Shown here piece by piece: positions 9,258-17,682 of a stretch of 58,407 nucleotides of DNA. Within the stretch, counting starts at the first letter, position 1, and each line of letters starts with the position of its first letter. Below the pieces are notes generated by a model. That model made no database searches, had not been told where the DNA came from, and saw nothing but the letters and a program-made list of their open reading frames with translations. Position numbers and translations under genes: made by a program. The DNA is from a bacterium (lineage in GTDB: Bacteria; Patescibacteriota; Dojkabacteria; JAKAPS01; JAJZLI01): the NCBI GenBank assembly GCA_027459825.1, contig DAIDGT010000005.1, positions 1 through 58,407 on the forward strand. Reading direction: 5' to 3'.

Positions 9258-9724
9258 AGTATTATAAATTTTTTATTTTTTCAGTTATCATTCCTTTGTT
9301 TATTTTTACCATAGTGTTTATTGTGCATCCTTTTGTTTATGCTGCAAATGATCCGTGTTCTGCGTTAGGAGGAACTTTAGGCTCAAATGGAGTATGTAAT
9401 TTTTCATTGAATCCACCTATTCCAACTAATTGTTCTACTATTAATAGTACCATTTCTACTATTATTGATGTGCTATTTGCTGTTGCTGGGCTTTTGTTTT
9501 TTGTTATGATTGTTGTGTCTGGTATTGAATGGCTAATGTCTGGTGGGGAGGAAGAGAAGAAACGTAATGCTCAGAGTCGTTTAATTAATGCTGTAATAGG
9601 TATTGCAATTGTTGCGGGGTCATTTTTTATATTTGAGATAATATTGAATTTATTTGGAGTTGGGGGTGCATCTGTTTTCTCAAACCCAATTGTGAAAACA
9701 AGTGGTACCTGTCAATTACAATAG
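9254..9724 (+). CDS. TrbC/VirB2-like pilin (array member 4)
   Basis: A 156-residue protein with a clear signal peptide (about residues 1-31, VYAAND), a short exported segment with three cysteines, and the two-helix module containing IEWLMSGGEEEKKRNAQ and LINAVIGIAIV. Among the six paralogues it is closest to member 6, sharing SGGEEE and RLINAVIGIAIVA, so these two are recent duplicates or a functional pair. It starts inside the last codons of member 3, consistent with translational coupling. Confidence 0.75.
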   Translation: MKYYKFFIFSVIIPLFIFTIVFIVHPFVYAANDPCSALGGTLGSNGVCNFSLNPPIPTNCSTINSTISTIIDVLFAVAGLLFFVMIVVSGIEWLMSGGEEEKKRNAQSRLINAVIGIAIVAGSFFIFEIILNLFGVGGASVFSNPIVKTSGTCQLQ

Positions 9725-9735
9725 TTTAAAAATTT

Positions 9736-10065
9736 ATGAATAATACAAGTCCTGCCCATTTAACTTCTTTAGTATCTGTAGTTTTTATAATAGTTGGACT
9801 TTTGTATTCCTTGGTTGGTCTTGTTTTGTTTATTATGATTCTTGTGAATGGTTTTAAGTATTTATTTAGTGGTGTAAATCCCGAATTAAAAGAGCAAGCA
9901 AATAAAGGTCTAACTTTTGCAGTAATTGGTTTTGTTATAATTGTTCTTGCTTATGTAATAATTATTTTTATAGGTAATTTGATACCTAGCCTTTATATTG
10001 TTTCTTTTGTAAATGGTTCAACACTGCATTTTTCATTGAGTAATATCGGTGGGGGAGGTTCTTAG
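9736..10065 (+). CDS. TrbC/VirB2-like small membrane protein (array member 5)
   Basis: A 109-residue protein without a signal peptide, with two membrane helices and the connecting segment FKYLFSGVNPELKEQANKG. The hallmark glycine pair is reduced to SGV, the most divergent version in the array. It ends in a Gly-rich tail (GGGGS). It is 11 bases after member 4 and is followed by a gap holding the separate promoter of member 6. Confidence 0.68.
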   Translation: MNNTSPAHLTSLVSVVFIIVGLLYSLVGLVLFIMILVNGFKYLFSGVNPELKEQANKGLTFAVIGFVIIVLAYVIIIFIGNLIPSLYIVSFVNGSTLHFSLSNIGGGGS

Positions 10066-10091
10066 TTTAACAAGTATTTTATTCTTTTATA

Positions 10092-10120
10092 TAGACATAT
10101 TGCTTATTTTTTGATAAAAT
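10092..10120 (+). promoter_or_regulatory. Promoter of array member 6
   Basis: TAGACA at 10092-10097, a 17-base spacer and TAAAAT at 10115-10120, with TGA forming an extended -10. This gives the last pilin-like gene its own transcription start inside the array. Confidence 0.65.
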
Positions 10121-10135
10121 AGTAGGCTTTATCTG

Positions 10136-10144
10136 AGGAGGTGG
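10136..10144 (+). promoter_or_regulatory. Strong ribosome binding site of array member 6
   Basis: GAGGAGGTG pairs with the CACCTCC 3' end of the 16S rRNA in this window and sits 5 bases before the ATG at 10150. It decides the start against the GTG at 10141, which lies within the binding site. Confidence 0.8.
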
Positions 10145-10149
10145 AAAAT

Positions 10150-10593
10150 ATGAAACATACAATATTAAAGATTATGGGAGTGCTAGTTACTCTTGTATCT
10201 GTTTTTGGATTTTCACTTCCAGCATTTGCTGCAAATAATTGTCCTTATTATTTAACATCAGGCAGTGGAAACACTGTTTGTAATAGTAACTTAGCAACTA
10301 ATCCAAATAGTCTTATTACGACTGTTATAAATGTATTATTTGCTGTTGTCGGGTTAATATTCTTCATAATGATTGTTATTGCTGGAATTCAGTGGGTAAC
10401 ATCTGGTGGAGAAGAAGAAGGCAAAAAGGCTGCTCAAGGTAGACTTATAAATGCAGTAATAGGCATTGCAATTGTTGCAGCTGCATATCTAGTTGTTGAA
10501 TTAGTATCAAGCTTATTAGGTATAGGAAGTATATTTAATAGTAAGATAGTAACTTGTAGCGGAGGGACATGTACATTAGCTCCATCGAGTTAA
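10150..10593 (+). CDS. TrbC/VirB2-like pilin, probable major subunit (array member 6)
   Basis: A 147-residue protein: signal peptide (about 1-27, AFAANN), a short exported segment with two cysteines, then the two-helix module with IQWVTSGGEEEGKKAAQ and LINAVIGIAIVA, and a short Cys-containing tail. It alone in the array has a near-consensus promoter and a full-length Shine-Dalgarno sequence, so it should be the most abundant member, as expected of the main structural pilin. That role is inference. Its transcript ends at the strong hairpin at 10631-10657. Confidence 0.77.
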   Translation: MKHTILKIMGVLVTLVSVFGFSLPAFAANNCPYYLTSGSGNTVCNSNLATNPNSLITTVINVLFAVVGLIFFIMIVIAGIQWVTSGGEEEGKKAAQGRLINAVIGIAIVAAAYLVVELVSSLLGIGSIFNSKIVTCSGGTCTLAPSS

Positions 10594-10630
10594 TGGTAAA
10601 TTGTCATATGTCAGTAATATTATATATATT

Positions 10631-10657
10631 AAAAAAGGGGATTAACTCCCCTTTTTT
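10631..10657. terminator. Bidirectional terminator between the pilin array and hsp20
   Basis: An 11-bp perfect stem, AAAAAAGGGGA (10631-10641) with TCCCCTTTTTT (10647-10657), loop TTAAC. The A-run on one side and T-run on the other let it end transcripts from both convergent genes. Confidence 0.93.
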
Positions 10658-10674
10658 GTTTATATATGAGTTGA

Positions 10675-11079
10675 TTAGTTTATTTGAATTGCTTTTGGTT
10701 TAGCTTCTTCTGCCTTTGGAAGTGTTAATGTTAATATTCCATCTTTGAAAGAAGCTTTTGCATCTGCACTCTTCACTGAAGAAGGTAGAGTTACTGATCT
10801 CGCTAGTGATTGTTCTCTAATTTCTTTTTTATAATATTTTTTACTTTTTCCTTTTTCTTCTTTCTCTTCTTTCTTTTCAGCTTTGATTGTAAGGTTATCT
10901 CCTACAACTGTAATATTCAAATCTTCTTTTGCAAAACCAGGAGCTTTCATTTTTACTACAACATTATCATCTTCTTCATATAAATCTAGTGCACCATCCT
11001 CTGTATGGAAAAACATTTCTGTCTCATCTTCATCAACCCATCTTGGAAAAATCCAAGGATTCCATCTTGTTATTGCCAT
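10675..11079 (-). CDS. hsp20: Small heat-shock protein (Hsp20/alpha-crystallin family)
   Basis: A 134-residue holdase chaperone. The alpha-crystallin domain fills residues 35-130, with VVVKMKAPGFAKEDLNITV, an Arg/Lys-rich turn, and the terminal strand pattern ASFKDGILTLTLPK. The C-terminus keeps an I-x-I-type anchor (AIQIN). The start at 11079 (MAITRWNP) is set by an AAGGAGGTGAG ribosome binding site just upstream; a GTG within that site would be too early. Convergent with the pilin array and divergent from the sbcD-like gene, whose promoter region it shares. Confidence 0.93.
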   Translation of the reverse strand: MAITRWNPWIFPRWVDEDETEMFFHTEDGALDLYEEDDNVVVKMKAPGFAKEDLNITVVGDNLTIKAEKKEEKEEKGKSKKYYKKEIREQSLARSVTLPSSVKSADAKASFKDGILTLTLPKAEEAKPKAIQIN

Positions 11080-11123
11080 AAAACTCACCTCCTTATTATC
11101 AGATCATTACTGACTCTGCTAAT

Positions 11124-11152
11124 ATTGTATATCTCAATTTCGTCTTTGTCAA
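11124..11152 (-). promoter_or_regulatory. Promoter of hsp20
   Basis: On the minus strand TTGACA (11152-11147), a 17-base spacer and TACAAT (11129-11124): a near-perfect housekeeping promoter. Its -35 box lies about 10 bases from the divergent sbcD-like -10 box, so the two promoters may interfere with each other. Confidence 0.8.
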
Positions 11153-11157
11153 TAGTT

Positions 11158-11166
11158 TGTTATAAT
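11158..11166 (+). promoter_or_regulatory. Extended -10 promoter of the sbcD-like gene
   Basis: TGTTATAAT with the hexamer at 11161-11166. The ATG at 11176 follows after 9 bases, which predicts a leaderless or nearly leaderless mRNA. Confidence 0.65.
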
Positions 11167-11175
11167 GGGGTACTT

Positions 11176-12297
11176 ATGCATGAAATCAAATTTATACATA
11201 CTTCAGATCTTCATCTAGGTAGAAAGTATAAGTACCTTGGGGAAGTTGCTCACAAAGCCCAATCTCATTTGATTGACATTATGATGAAAATTGCTTCGAT
11301 TGCTATTGAAAAAAAAGTCGATTTTGTTTTTATTTCAGGTGATCTTTTTGATAATGAAACCCCTTCGTCTTTCTTGATTGCTAAATTTATGGATTTTGTT
11401 GATTTGTTAAGTGCTAAAAATATTCAAATAGTAATACTTCCTGGAACTCATGATAGTAGCTTAGGAAGTTCTTTATATTCTAAACATAGTGTATTTACTG
11501 AAAATAAACATGTATTTGTATTTATAGATAAAATTACTAATAAATTTATATTTCAAGATAAATCTATTGCAGTATATGGTAACTGTTATCCTGGTAAATC
11601 TTCTCCTATTCTGGGATTTCAGAGAGATAGTAGCGTTAATTACCATGTAATTTTAGCTCATGGATCATTACAAATTGAAGGCAAATCTGATAAAAATGAT
11701 AGCCCAATATTAATTTCTGATATAGATTCTTCTTTTGCAGATTATATTGCTTTAGGACATTGGCATAATTATTATAGTATAAAGTCAAACGTTCCTTGTT
11801 TTTATAGCGGATCTCCAGAGCTAATTGATAAAGATCAAATTAATTCTGGATATATTATCTATGGATGTCTTGGAGATAATTCAAAATTTGAACCTATTCA
11901 TGTAGGTGAACGGAGGTTTGATGATATTAAAATAGATATTTCTAATGTAACGAAGATTACTGAATTAATTCAAAAAATTAAAAAAGGTTCTGATGAAAAT
12001 TTAATTCGTAGAATTGACCTTTGGGGAACTAAAAAGGGAGAATTAATAGGATTTAATTTTTCTAAATTAAAGGAAGAGCTACTTTCTTTATTTTATTATT
12101 TAATAATAGAAGATCATAGTAGTTTTATTTTATCTACTAATAGTTTTTCTAAAAATTTTTCTTCAATTGAAAAAATATATTATGAAAGGTTATCGAATTT
12201 GATTAAGAATGCTTCTTCTCAAGAGGATAAAGAAAAGTACTCAAGGGCACTTGAAATGGGTATTGCCCTTCTTTCTGGAAACGAGGATGTTATATGA
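11176..12297 (+). CDS. Mre11/SbcD/YhaO-like DNA repair metallophosphoesterase
   Basis: A 373-residue calcineurin-like nuclease subunit that should act with the next gene on DNA ends. Metal-site motifs: HTSDLHLG at about 7-14, SGDLFD at about 54, PGTHDS at about 90, AHGSL, and GHWH at about 194. The third motif is normally GNHD; Asn, a metal ligand in the family, is Thr here. The start at 11176 follows the promoter and gives the standard MHEIKFIHTSD N-terminus; longer frames would run antisense through hsp20. The stop overlaps the next start (ATGA at 12294). Pairing with a membrane-spanning ATPase makes the YhaO/YhaN pair of Firmicutes the nearest comparison. Confidence 0.87.
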   Translation: MHEIKFIHTSDLHLGRKYKYLGEVAHKAQSHLIDIMMKIASIAIEKKVDFVFISGDLFDNETPSSFLIAKFMDFVDLLSAKNIQIVILPGTHDSSLGSSLYSKHSVFTENKHVFVFIDKITNKFIFQDKSIAVYGNCYPGKSSPILGFQRDSSVNYHVILAHGSLQIEGKSDKNDSPILISDIDSSFADYIALGHWHNYYSIKSNVPCFYSGSPELIDKDQINSGYIIYGCLGDNSKFEPIHVGERRFDDIKIDISNVTKITELIQKIKKGSDENLIRRIDLWGTKKGELIGFNFSKLKEELLSLFYYLIIEDHSSFILSTNSFSKNFSSIEKIYYERLSNLIKNASSQEDKEKYSRALEMGIALLSGNEDVI

Positions 12298-14360
12298 TTT
12301 TAAAGCATATTAAAATAAAAAACTTTAGACAAATTGATAGTAAAGAATTTTCTTTTAAAGATGGTATCAATATAATCTATGGTCTTAATGAAAGTGGTAA
12401 GACAACTTTATATTTTGCAATAATATCTGCATTGTTTGATGATCCAGAAAAAGTTAATAAATCGTACCTTGAGGGTTTGAAGACTTGGGGAAAGAATTCT
12501 TATCCAGAACTAGAACTCACTTTTATATATGAAAATAAGGAATATACCATATCTAAGGATTTTAATTTAAAAAAAAGCAAATTAATCGGCAGTTCTAATG
12601 CTGATGATTGTAAAAATTTTATTTCTAATGCGTTAGGTATCCAAAAAGATCTTTTTTTGAAATTATCTTGTATTGGACAAAGAGATATTTCTTCAATTCA
12701 GTCAAATTTTGAAAATTTACAAAAGCAGATTTTAGCCATTTTATCTGTAGAAAATCTTGATAATTCTAGAAATGTTGTAGATGTTATTTCTATGCTTGAG
12801 AAAAAAATACAAGATATGCAACTTGGTATGTATCATGTTTCAAAAAATGTAGGGGTATTAAAAAAAATTGAGAATGAAATAAAGGATTTACAGGGAAGAC
12901 TAGAAAAAGCGCGTGAAGAGTATAGAAATGTAGAGGGTAAAAAATCTCAAATTATTCAAAGAGATGAAAAGTTAAAAAAGATAGAGCATGAAATGAAAGC
13001 TTTAGAATCTTTTATATCAAATTCCAATAAATTAAAAGAGATCAATGAAAAAAAAATAAGGATAGATAAAGAGTTAAAAGATATGGAGTTAAGGATTAAT
13101 AGGGTTTATGAGTTAGGTGAACAATTAAAAAGAATAAAGGCTACGCACAAAGAAGATTTTCTAAATGACATAGATAAATCAGGGCAGGAATTATTATCTT
13201 TACAGGCAGAAATAGACTTAAGAAAAAAAGATTTAGATATCTTAAAGGATAGAAAAAAGCATATTGAAGAATTGCATATTACTCCTATTCGTAGAAATCC
13301 TAGGTTTGTCATATTTATTAGTACTGTCCTTCTTGCATTGACAATTATTTCTTCTTTTTTCGGATTTTTAATTTTTGCAGCTCTTCTCATTGATGTTGTA
13401 TTTATAGGACTATATTTAAATTATATATATTTTAATAAATTGGAAAAATTCCACAATCCTGATGAAGATAGAATTGTTGAAATTGATAAAGAGATTCAAA
13501 TGACCTCAGATCGTATCAATTCAATATTAACTTCATTAGGTATTTCTTCTATTTCTGAATTATTTAAACAAAAATCGATTTTGCTTTCTAATAAAGAGGA
13601 ACTACTAAAAGGGGAGGCAACAATAAGAGGTCTCCTTGGTGAAGAAACACTTGATTCATTAGAAGAAAAACAGGCAGATCTTTTTGTGCAAAGGAAAAAT
13701 TTAGATTATGAAATTAGTGATGACATGAAGTCTTTTTCTACTGCAGATCCTGTGGTTTTAAGGAAGAAGCAATTGGAGCTTAGTGACTTAGAGATGGATA
13801 AATTTGATATTGAAGATGAAATACTTGCAGATAATACAAGAATATCTGACTCTTTTGTATCTGAAGAAGAAATTGGTAGTATGGAAGATAGATTATCTTC
13901 TCTTAAAGAACAAAAAATTTTTTATGATATGCAATTTTCTGTAATGAAGATAGCTCTAGAAAATTTAAATAAATCTAAAGATGATGTTTTTAATCAATTA
14001 TCTGAGGACTTTAATAAACTTGGATCTGACTGGATTAGTAAGATTACAAATGATAAATATTCTAGTTTTAAAATTTCTGATAATAAATATTTTTCAATTT
14101 TTGATAGAAATAAAAAAGAATTTATAAATACTCAAGATAACCTATCTGCAGGATTGCTTGATCAAGTATACATGTTGGCAAGGCTATCAATACTAAATGT
14201 TGTCTTAAAAGGCAGAAAATCTATTATGTTACTAGATGATCCTTTTGTAAATTTTGATAAAGATAGGTTAGATATTGCAAAGGATCTATTAAAGTATTTT
14301 TCATCTTTTAATCAAATCTTTTTATTTACTTGTCACGATTTATTTAAAGATTTGGTATAA
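12294..14360 (+). CDS. Rad50/SbcC/YhaN-like ATPase with central transmembrane hairpin
   Basis: A 688-residue ABC/SMC-like ATPase partner of the upstream phosphoesterase. Walker A GLNESGKTT lies at about 30-38, the signature-type LSAGLLDQ at about 616 and Walker B IMLLDDPF at about 643. Between them are long coiled coils (about 165-310 and 395-560). In the middle, at about 338-385, two hydrophobic helices replace the zinc hook of true Rad50/SbcC. This is the arrangement of Bacillus YhaN and predicts a membrane-tethered DNA-end-processing complex. It is shorter than SbcC (about 1000 residues). Confidence 0.83.
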   Translation: MILKHIKIKNFRQIDSKEFSFKDGINIIYGLNESGKTTLYFAIISALFDDPEKVNKSYLEGLKTWGKNSYPELELTFIYENKEYTISKDFNLKKSKLIGSSNADDCKNFISNALGIQKDLFLKLSCIGQRDISSIQSNFENLQKQILAILSVENLDNSRNVVDVISMLEKKIQDMQLGMYHVSKNVGVLKKIENEIKDLQGRLEKAREEYRNVEGKKSQIIQRDEKLKKIEHEMKALESFISNSNKLKEINEKKIRIDKELKDMELRINRVYELGEQLKRIKATHKEDFLNDIDKSGQELLSLQAEIDLRKKDLDILKDRKKHIEELHITPIRRNPRFVIFISTVLLALTIISSFFGFLIFAALLIDVVFIGLYLNYIYFNKLEKFHNPDEDRIVEIDKEIQMTSDRINSILTSLGISSISELFKQKSILLSNKEELLKGEATIRGLLGEETLDSLEEKQADLFVQRKNLDYEISDDMKSFSTADPVVLRKKQLELSDLEMDKFDIEDEILADNTRISDSFVSEEEIGSMEDRLSSLKEQKIFYDMQFSVMKIALENLNKSKDDVFNQLSEDFNKLGSDWISKITNDKYSSFKISDNKYFSIFDRNKKEFINTQDNLSAGLLDQVYMLARLSILNVVLKGRKSIMLLDDPFVNFDKDRLDIAKDLLKYFSSFNQIFLFTCHDLFKDLV

Positions 14361-14366
14361 ATATGT

Positions 14367-16517
14367 ATGTCTCAAAATAAGATTTTTATTCAAATATTGA
14401 CAGTAGTCTTCCTTTTATTTGTTGGTATTGTAAATGGAAGAGTTATCTCTTCTGTATCTGCTCAGTCAGTACAGGATATTCAAAATAGTATTAATGCACT
14501 ACAATCTCAGAATCAACAGCTTGAATCTCAAATAAATAACCTTGATGCAAGGAAAAGTAGTGATATGAATTCCTTGGTATCTATAAATTCTCTAATATCT
14601 CAAGAAGGGAATACTTTAAATGCAATTAAGTTATTACTATCTAGTCTTGGATCTTCTTTGGGTGATTATAAATCCTTTTTAAATAATTTGGAGGATAAAA
14701 GAAATCAGGCTTTTAAGTTACTATATATAAATACCCAAGAAAATCCTTTTGAATTATTTCTATCTTCTTCTGAATTTTCTACATTTGCTGTAAGTTGGGG
14801 AGAGAATCAATCTTTACTTAATAGTATTAAAAAGAAGATAATTACTACAAATTCAGAAATAGTTACCATTAATAATGAGTTATCTTTTCAAAAATCACAA
14901 AGTTTAAAATTACAGAATGACCTTGCTTACTATAATGCTCAAGTAGGTAGTATAAGTAACGATATTGCATTTACTAATAGTAGTCTTAGTAATATTGCAG
15001 GATTACAACAAGGGATTGCTCAAAAAATTGCTCAACTCCAACAAGAAAAACTTGCTGCAAGTAGTGTGAACTCTTCGCCTACACCTCAAACCACAACTGT
15101 AAAGTCAGTTTCTCAAGTGCAATCACAAGTTAGTGATTCTAATACAAATGTTTCTTCTAGTAGTTCTTCATCTCCTTATATAGTATCTGATAATTGTAAT
15201 TCTTCTTGTGGAAACTTTTCTGTATCTGTAGGTGGTCAGTCTTTTAATAATGTTTCTGGTCCAATCGATATCAATCCTCAAAATATCGGATCTCCAATGT
15301 CAGTAAACAATATCTCGTATTTAGGTGCAGATGAAATTAGGGCAGATACAAATTCTCAATTTATTAATATTTTACCTTTGGAGGATTATTTGCAGGGAAT
15401 AGGTGAGATGTCTGCTAGTTGGCAGCCTAATGCGTTAGAATCTCAAGTTATAGCAGCGAGGACATATGCTTTGTATCATATGGGAGAATTTTCTAGTGAA
15501 AATTATGATTTACAAAATGGTACAGTGGATCAAAGTTATGTAGGGTATTCTAAAAATGAGGAATGTATCAAGAGTAATTATTGTAATTGGGAAGATGCCG
15601 TATCCAGTACCAATGGTGATATTTTAACTTATAATGGAGGAATTATTGATAGTGTATATGCTGCGTCGAATGGAGGATATAACTTATCAGACTCTGAGGT
15701 TTGGGGTGGTAGTGCTCCATATTTACAGTCAGGGGAGGATAGTTCTAGTACTGAAAATTATAATTCTGTGTGTAATGGTACAGAGGATTTTAATTATGCT
15801 TGGTTTAATAATGTAACACTAACGCCTAGTCAGATTGCAATTATAATAAATGATACCAATTACTTTGAAAATAGTACTGATTCTACTGCTATAAAATTAG
15901 CAAATTTATCTAATGCTTGGTGGAATGCCCCTGCTGCCTATGATATTGCATCGTCTTCAAATATTTCTAGTCTTAGTACTGATGTTAGTAGCACTGGTCC
16001 CGTTGCCTCAGAAAATACAACGGTTGTATTTACTAATCAAAGTGGAACTACTTATTCATTAGATGCACAAGATTTTGCATTTGTATATAATACAGTTACT
16101 CCATATGGGTACTATATTCAAATTCCATCATTGAATTACACAATAGGTCAGAGTACTAATAATAAATCAGAACTAACAGTTAATAATTATTTCGCTCTTT
16201 ATACAATTACTGGGAATACTACTAATGGTTTCCAAATAAACTCTCTTGCAAATGGTTTTAGGCTTGGTCTTAGTCAGTGTGGTGCAGAAGGAAGAGCTTT
16301 GGATGGACAAAATTATACTCAGATTTTGTCTGCGTATTACCCGGGTACATCAATTTCTAATTATCAGAGTTCAGTTGTAAATATTAGGGTTGGAATTATG
16401 GGAGGATCTATTTCTAGCTATAATATTACTCCTACATCAGGTTTTAGTATTTATGCAAATGGAACCAAGATATATTCAAGTAATAATTCTCAGCAAGTAG
16501 TAATTAACCAATTGTGA
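14367..16517 (+). CDS. Secreted coiled-coil protein with SpoIID/LytB domain (peptidoglycan processing)
   Basis: A 716-residue exported protein. Signal peptide at about 1-33 (SVSAQS). A coiled coil (about 35-130 and 165-235) resembles PcsB/CwlO-type hydrolase regulators. A Ser/Thr/Gln-rich linker follows, then a SpoIID-like domain from about residue 300: LEDYLQGIGEMSASW, SQVIAARTYALYHM, and the later GLSQCGAEGRA and YYPGT motifs. SpoIID enzymes are lytic transglycosylases acting on denuded glycan, and Glu in GIGEMSASW matches the catalytic position. The gene starts 6 bases after the YhaN-like gene. It probably trims cell wall, perhaps to let an envelope-spanning machine through; that last step is inference. 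Confidence 0.85.
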   Translation: MSQNKIFIQILTVVFLLFVGIVNGRVISSVSAQSVQDIQNSINALQSQNQQLESQINNLDARKSSDMNSLVSINSLISQEGNTLNAIKLLLSSLGSSLGDYKSFLNNLEDKRNQAFKLLYINTQENPFELFLSSSEFSTFAVSWGENQSLLNSIKKKIITTNSEIVTINNELSFQKSQSLKLQNDLAYYNAQVGSISNDIAFTNSSLSNIAGLQQGIAQKIAQLQQEKLAASSVNSSPTPQTTTVKSVSQVQSQVSDSNTNVSSSSSSSPYIVSDNCNSSCGNFSVSVGGQSFNNVSGPIDINPQNIGSPMSVNNISYLGADEIRADTNSQFINILPLEDYLQGIGEMSASWQPNALESQVIAARTYALYHMGEFSSENYDLQNGTVDQSYVGYSKNEECIKSNYCNWEDAVSSTNGDILTYNGGIIDSVYAASNGGYNLSDSEVWGGSAPYLQSGEDSSSTENYNSVCNGTEDFNYAWFNNVTLTPSQIAIIINDTNYFENSTDSTAIKLANLSNAWWNAPAAYDIASSSNISSLSTDVSSTGPVASENTTVVFTNQSGTTYSLDAQDFAFVYNTVTPYGYYIQIPSLNYTIGQSTNNKSELTVNNYFALYTITGNTTNGFQINSLANGFRLGLSQCGAEGRALDGQNYTQILSAYYPGTSISNYQSSVVNIRVGIMGGSISSYNITPTSGFSIYANGTKIYSSNNSQQVVINQL

Positions 16518-16586
16518 TAATGTACTTTTGAGTAATGGAGTTTTATAATAATATTTAATGAAGGTGTACAAAGCATACTTTACTTG

Positions 16587-16595
16587 TGGTATCAT
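16587..16595 (+). promoter_or_regulatory. Extended -10 promoter of the PP2C-like gene
   Basis: TGGTATCAT (hexamer at 16590-16595), with the ATG 10 bases further at 16606. Another instance of the -10 box directly before the start codon. Confidence 0.5.
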
Positions 16596-16605
16596 GATTT
16601 AATCT

Positions 16606-17682
16606 ATGGGTAGGTTAGATATACATCCAAAAAGTTATATAGATAAAAATGTAGATAAGAATATCTTTTCTCATGTTTATTTACATCTCCCTCAAGATGA
16701 AAATTTAATAGAATTTAGAGGGAAACTTTTCTCTGCAGTTGATGTTTCTGGTCCGATAGAATTTGATGCTAATAAGTATTTGGATTCATTTTTAGATGAT
16801 TTAGAGTCTACATATTTTACGAATACAGTCTCAAGTGTTATAAATGTATTGGATTCTTCTCTTAACTTTGCTTACAATAATCTACAAAAATCAATAATTG
16901 ACGCAAATATTGAAGGTGATATTGATTTTAATGTTACCTGTTTTGTTGTATGGGGTGATGTTGGGTACATGGCAAGAATTGGGACATCTTTAATTTTGCT
17001 TTTTAGGGATGGTAAGTTGATGAATCTTTCTGACCACTTACTTACATCTGGTAATAATATTGTTGCTACTGCTAGTGGGTTTTTAAAGAATAATGATAAT
17101 TTCATATTAGCAACTCCACATTGTTCGTTATACATAGATGAATCCAGATGGAAAAGTATTCTTAGTCTGGATCAAAAGCAGCTAGGTAAATTAGAGGTTG
17201 GATCAAAAAGAGGAGATGTCAGTTTTATTATTTTAGATGTTTTTGACACAAATCAGGAAGTAGATGACGCTGTTTTAAAATCAGAATCATTTAATAATAA
17301 AGATATTCATGAGCATATAAACGAAAATGTAATACAAAATAATGTTATTGCTGATAAAATTAAGGAATTTGATTTTGGTAATAAATTTGGTGATTTTTCT
17401 AAAAAAGTTGTATCTGGTGTTCATAAAGGCTCTTCAAATGCTATCTACTCTTTTTGGAATTATCTGAAAAAAGTTCAATGGAAGTTAATATTAAAATCTA
17501 TTTTTGTCGTTTTGTATTCTTTTGTGAGTCTTGTATATAATGCAATTATGTATGTTATAAATAAAAACAAATCTAGGGAATATAAAAGTAATATAGGAAA
17601 AGATTTCAGTGTTTTTCGTAAAGAAAAATATACTGTTTTAGGTATAATTATCTTTATACTTATAATAATATTTTTTTTTTAA
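16606..17682 (+). CDS. PP2C-like (probable pseudophosphatase) domain plus transmembrane helix; N-terminal part of a frameshifted gene
   Basis: 358 residues. The N-terminal 220 residues have the strand pattern of a PPM/PP2C phosphatase fold, including GDVGYMARIGTSLILLFRDGKL and the later FLKNNDNFILATP, but the metal-binding Asp motifs (DGxG, DN) are not found, so catalysis is doubtful. A linker, a basic stretch and a terminal membrane helix follow (GIIIFILIII). The frame ends at a TAA directly after ten consecutive T (17671-17680). One extra T would join it to the next frame, giving a single 715-residue protein with cytoplasmic PP2C-like, transmembrane and external propeller-like parts. Programmed slippage and sequence error are both possible. 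Confidence 0.72.
   Translation: MGRLDIHPKSYIDKNVDKNIFSHVYLHLPQDENLIEFRGKLFSAVDVSGPIEFDANKYLDSFLDDLESTYFTNTVSSVINVLDSSLNFAYNNLQKSIIDANIEGDIDFNVTCFVVWGDVGYMARIGTSLILLFRDGKLMNLSDHLLTSGNNIVATASGFLKNNDNFILATPHCSLYIDESRWKSILSLDQKQLGKLEVGSKRGDVSFIILDVFDTNQEVDDAVLKSESFNNKDIHEHINENVIQNNVIADKIKEFDFGNKFGDFSKKVVSGVHKGSSNAIYSFWNYLKKVQWKLILKSIFVVLYSFVSLVYNAIMYVINKNKSREYKSNIGKDFSVFRKEKYTVLGIIIFILIIIFFF
17671..17680 (+). other. T10 homopolymer at the frame break
   Basis: Ten T residues within the transmembrane codons. The upstream frame stops at once after them, and the downstream frame is open from here to 18752, so slippage by one nucleotide at this site restores one continuous gene. Confidence 0.8.

Noticed and set aside
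11005-11175. N-terminal extension of the sbcD-like protein
   Set aside because: The extra codons run antisense through hsp20 and upstream of the likely promoter at 11158-11166; MHEIKFIHTSD at 11176 is the family start.
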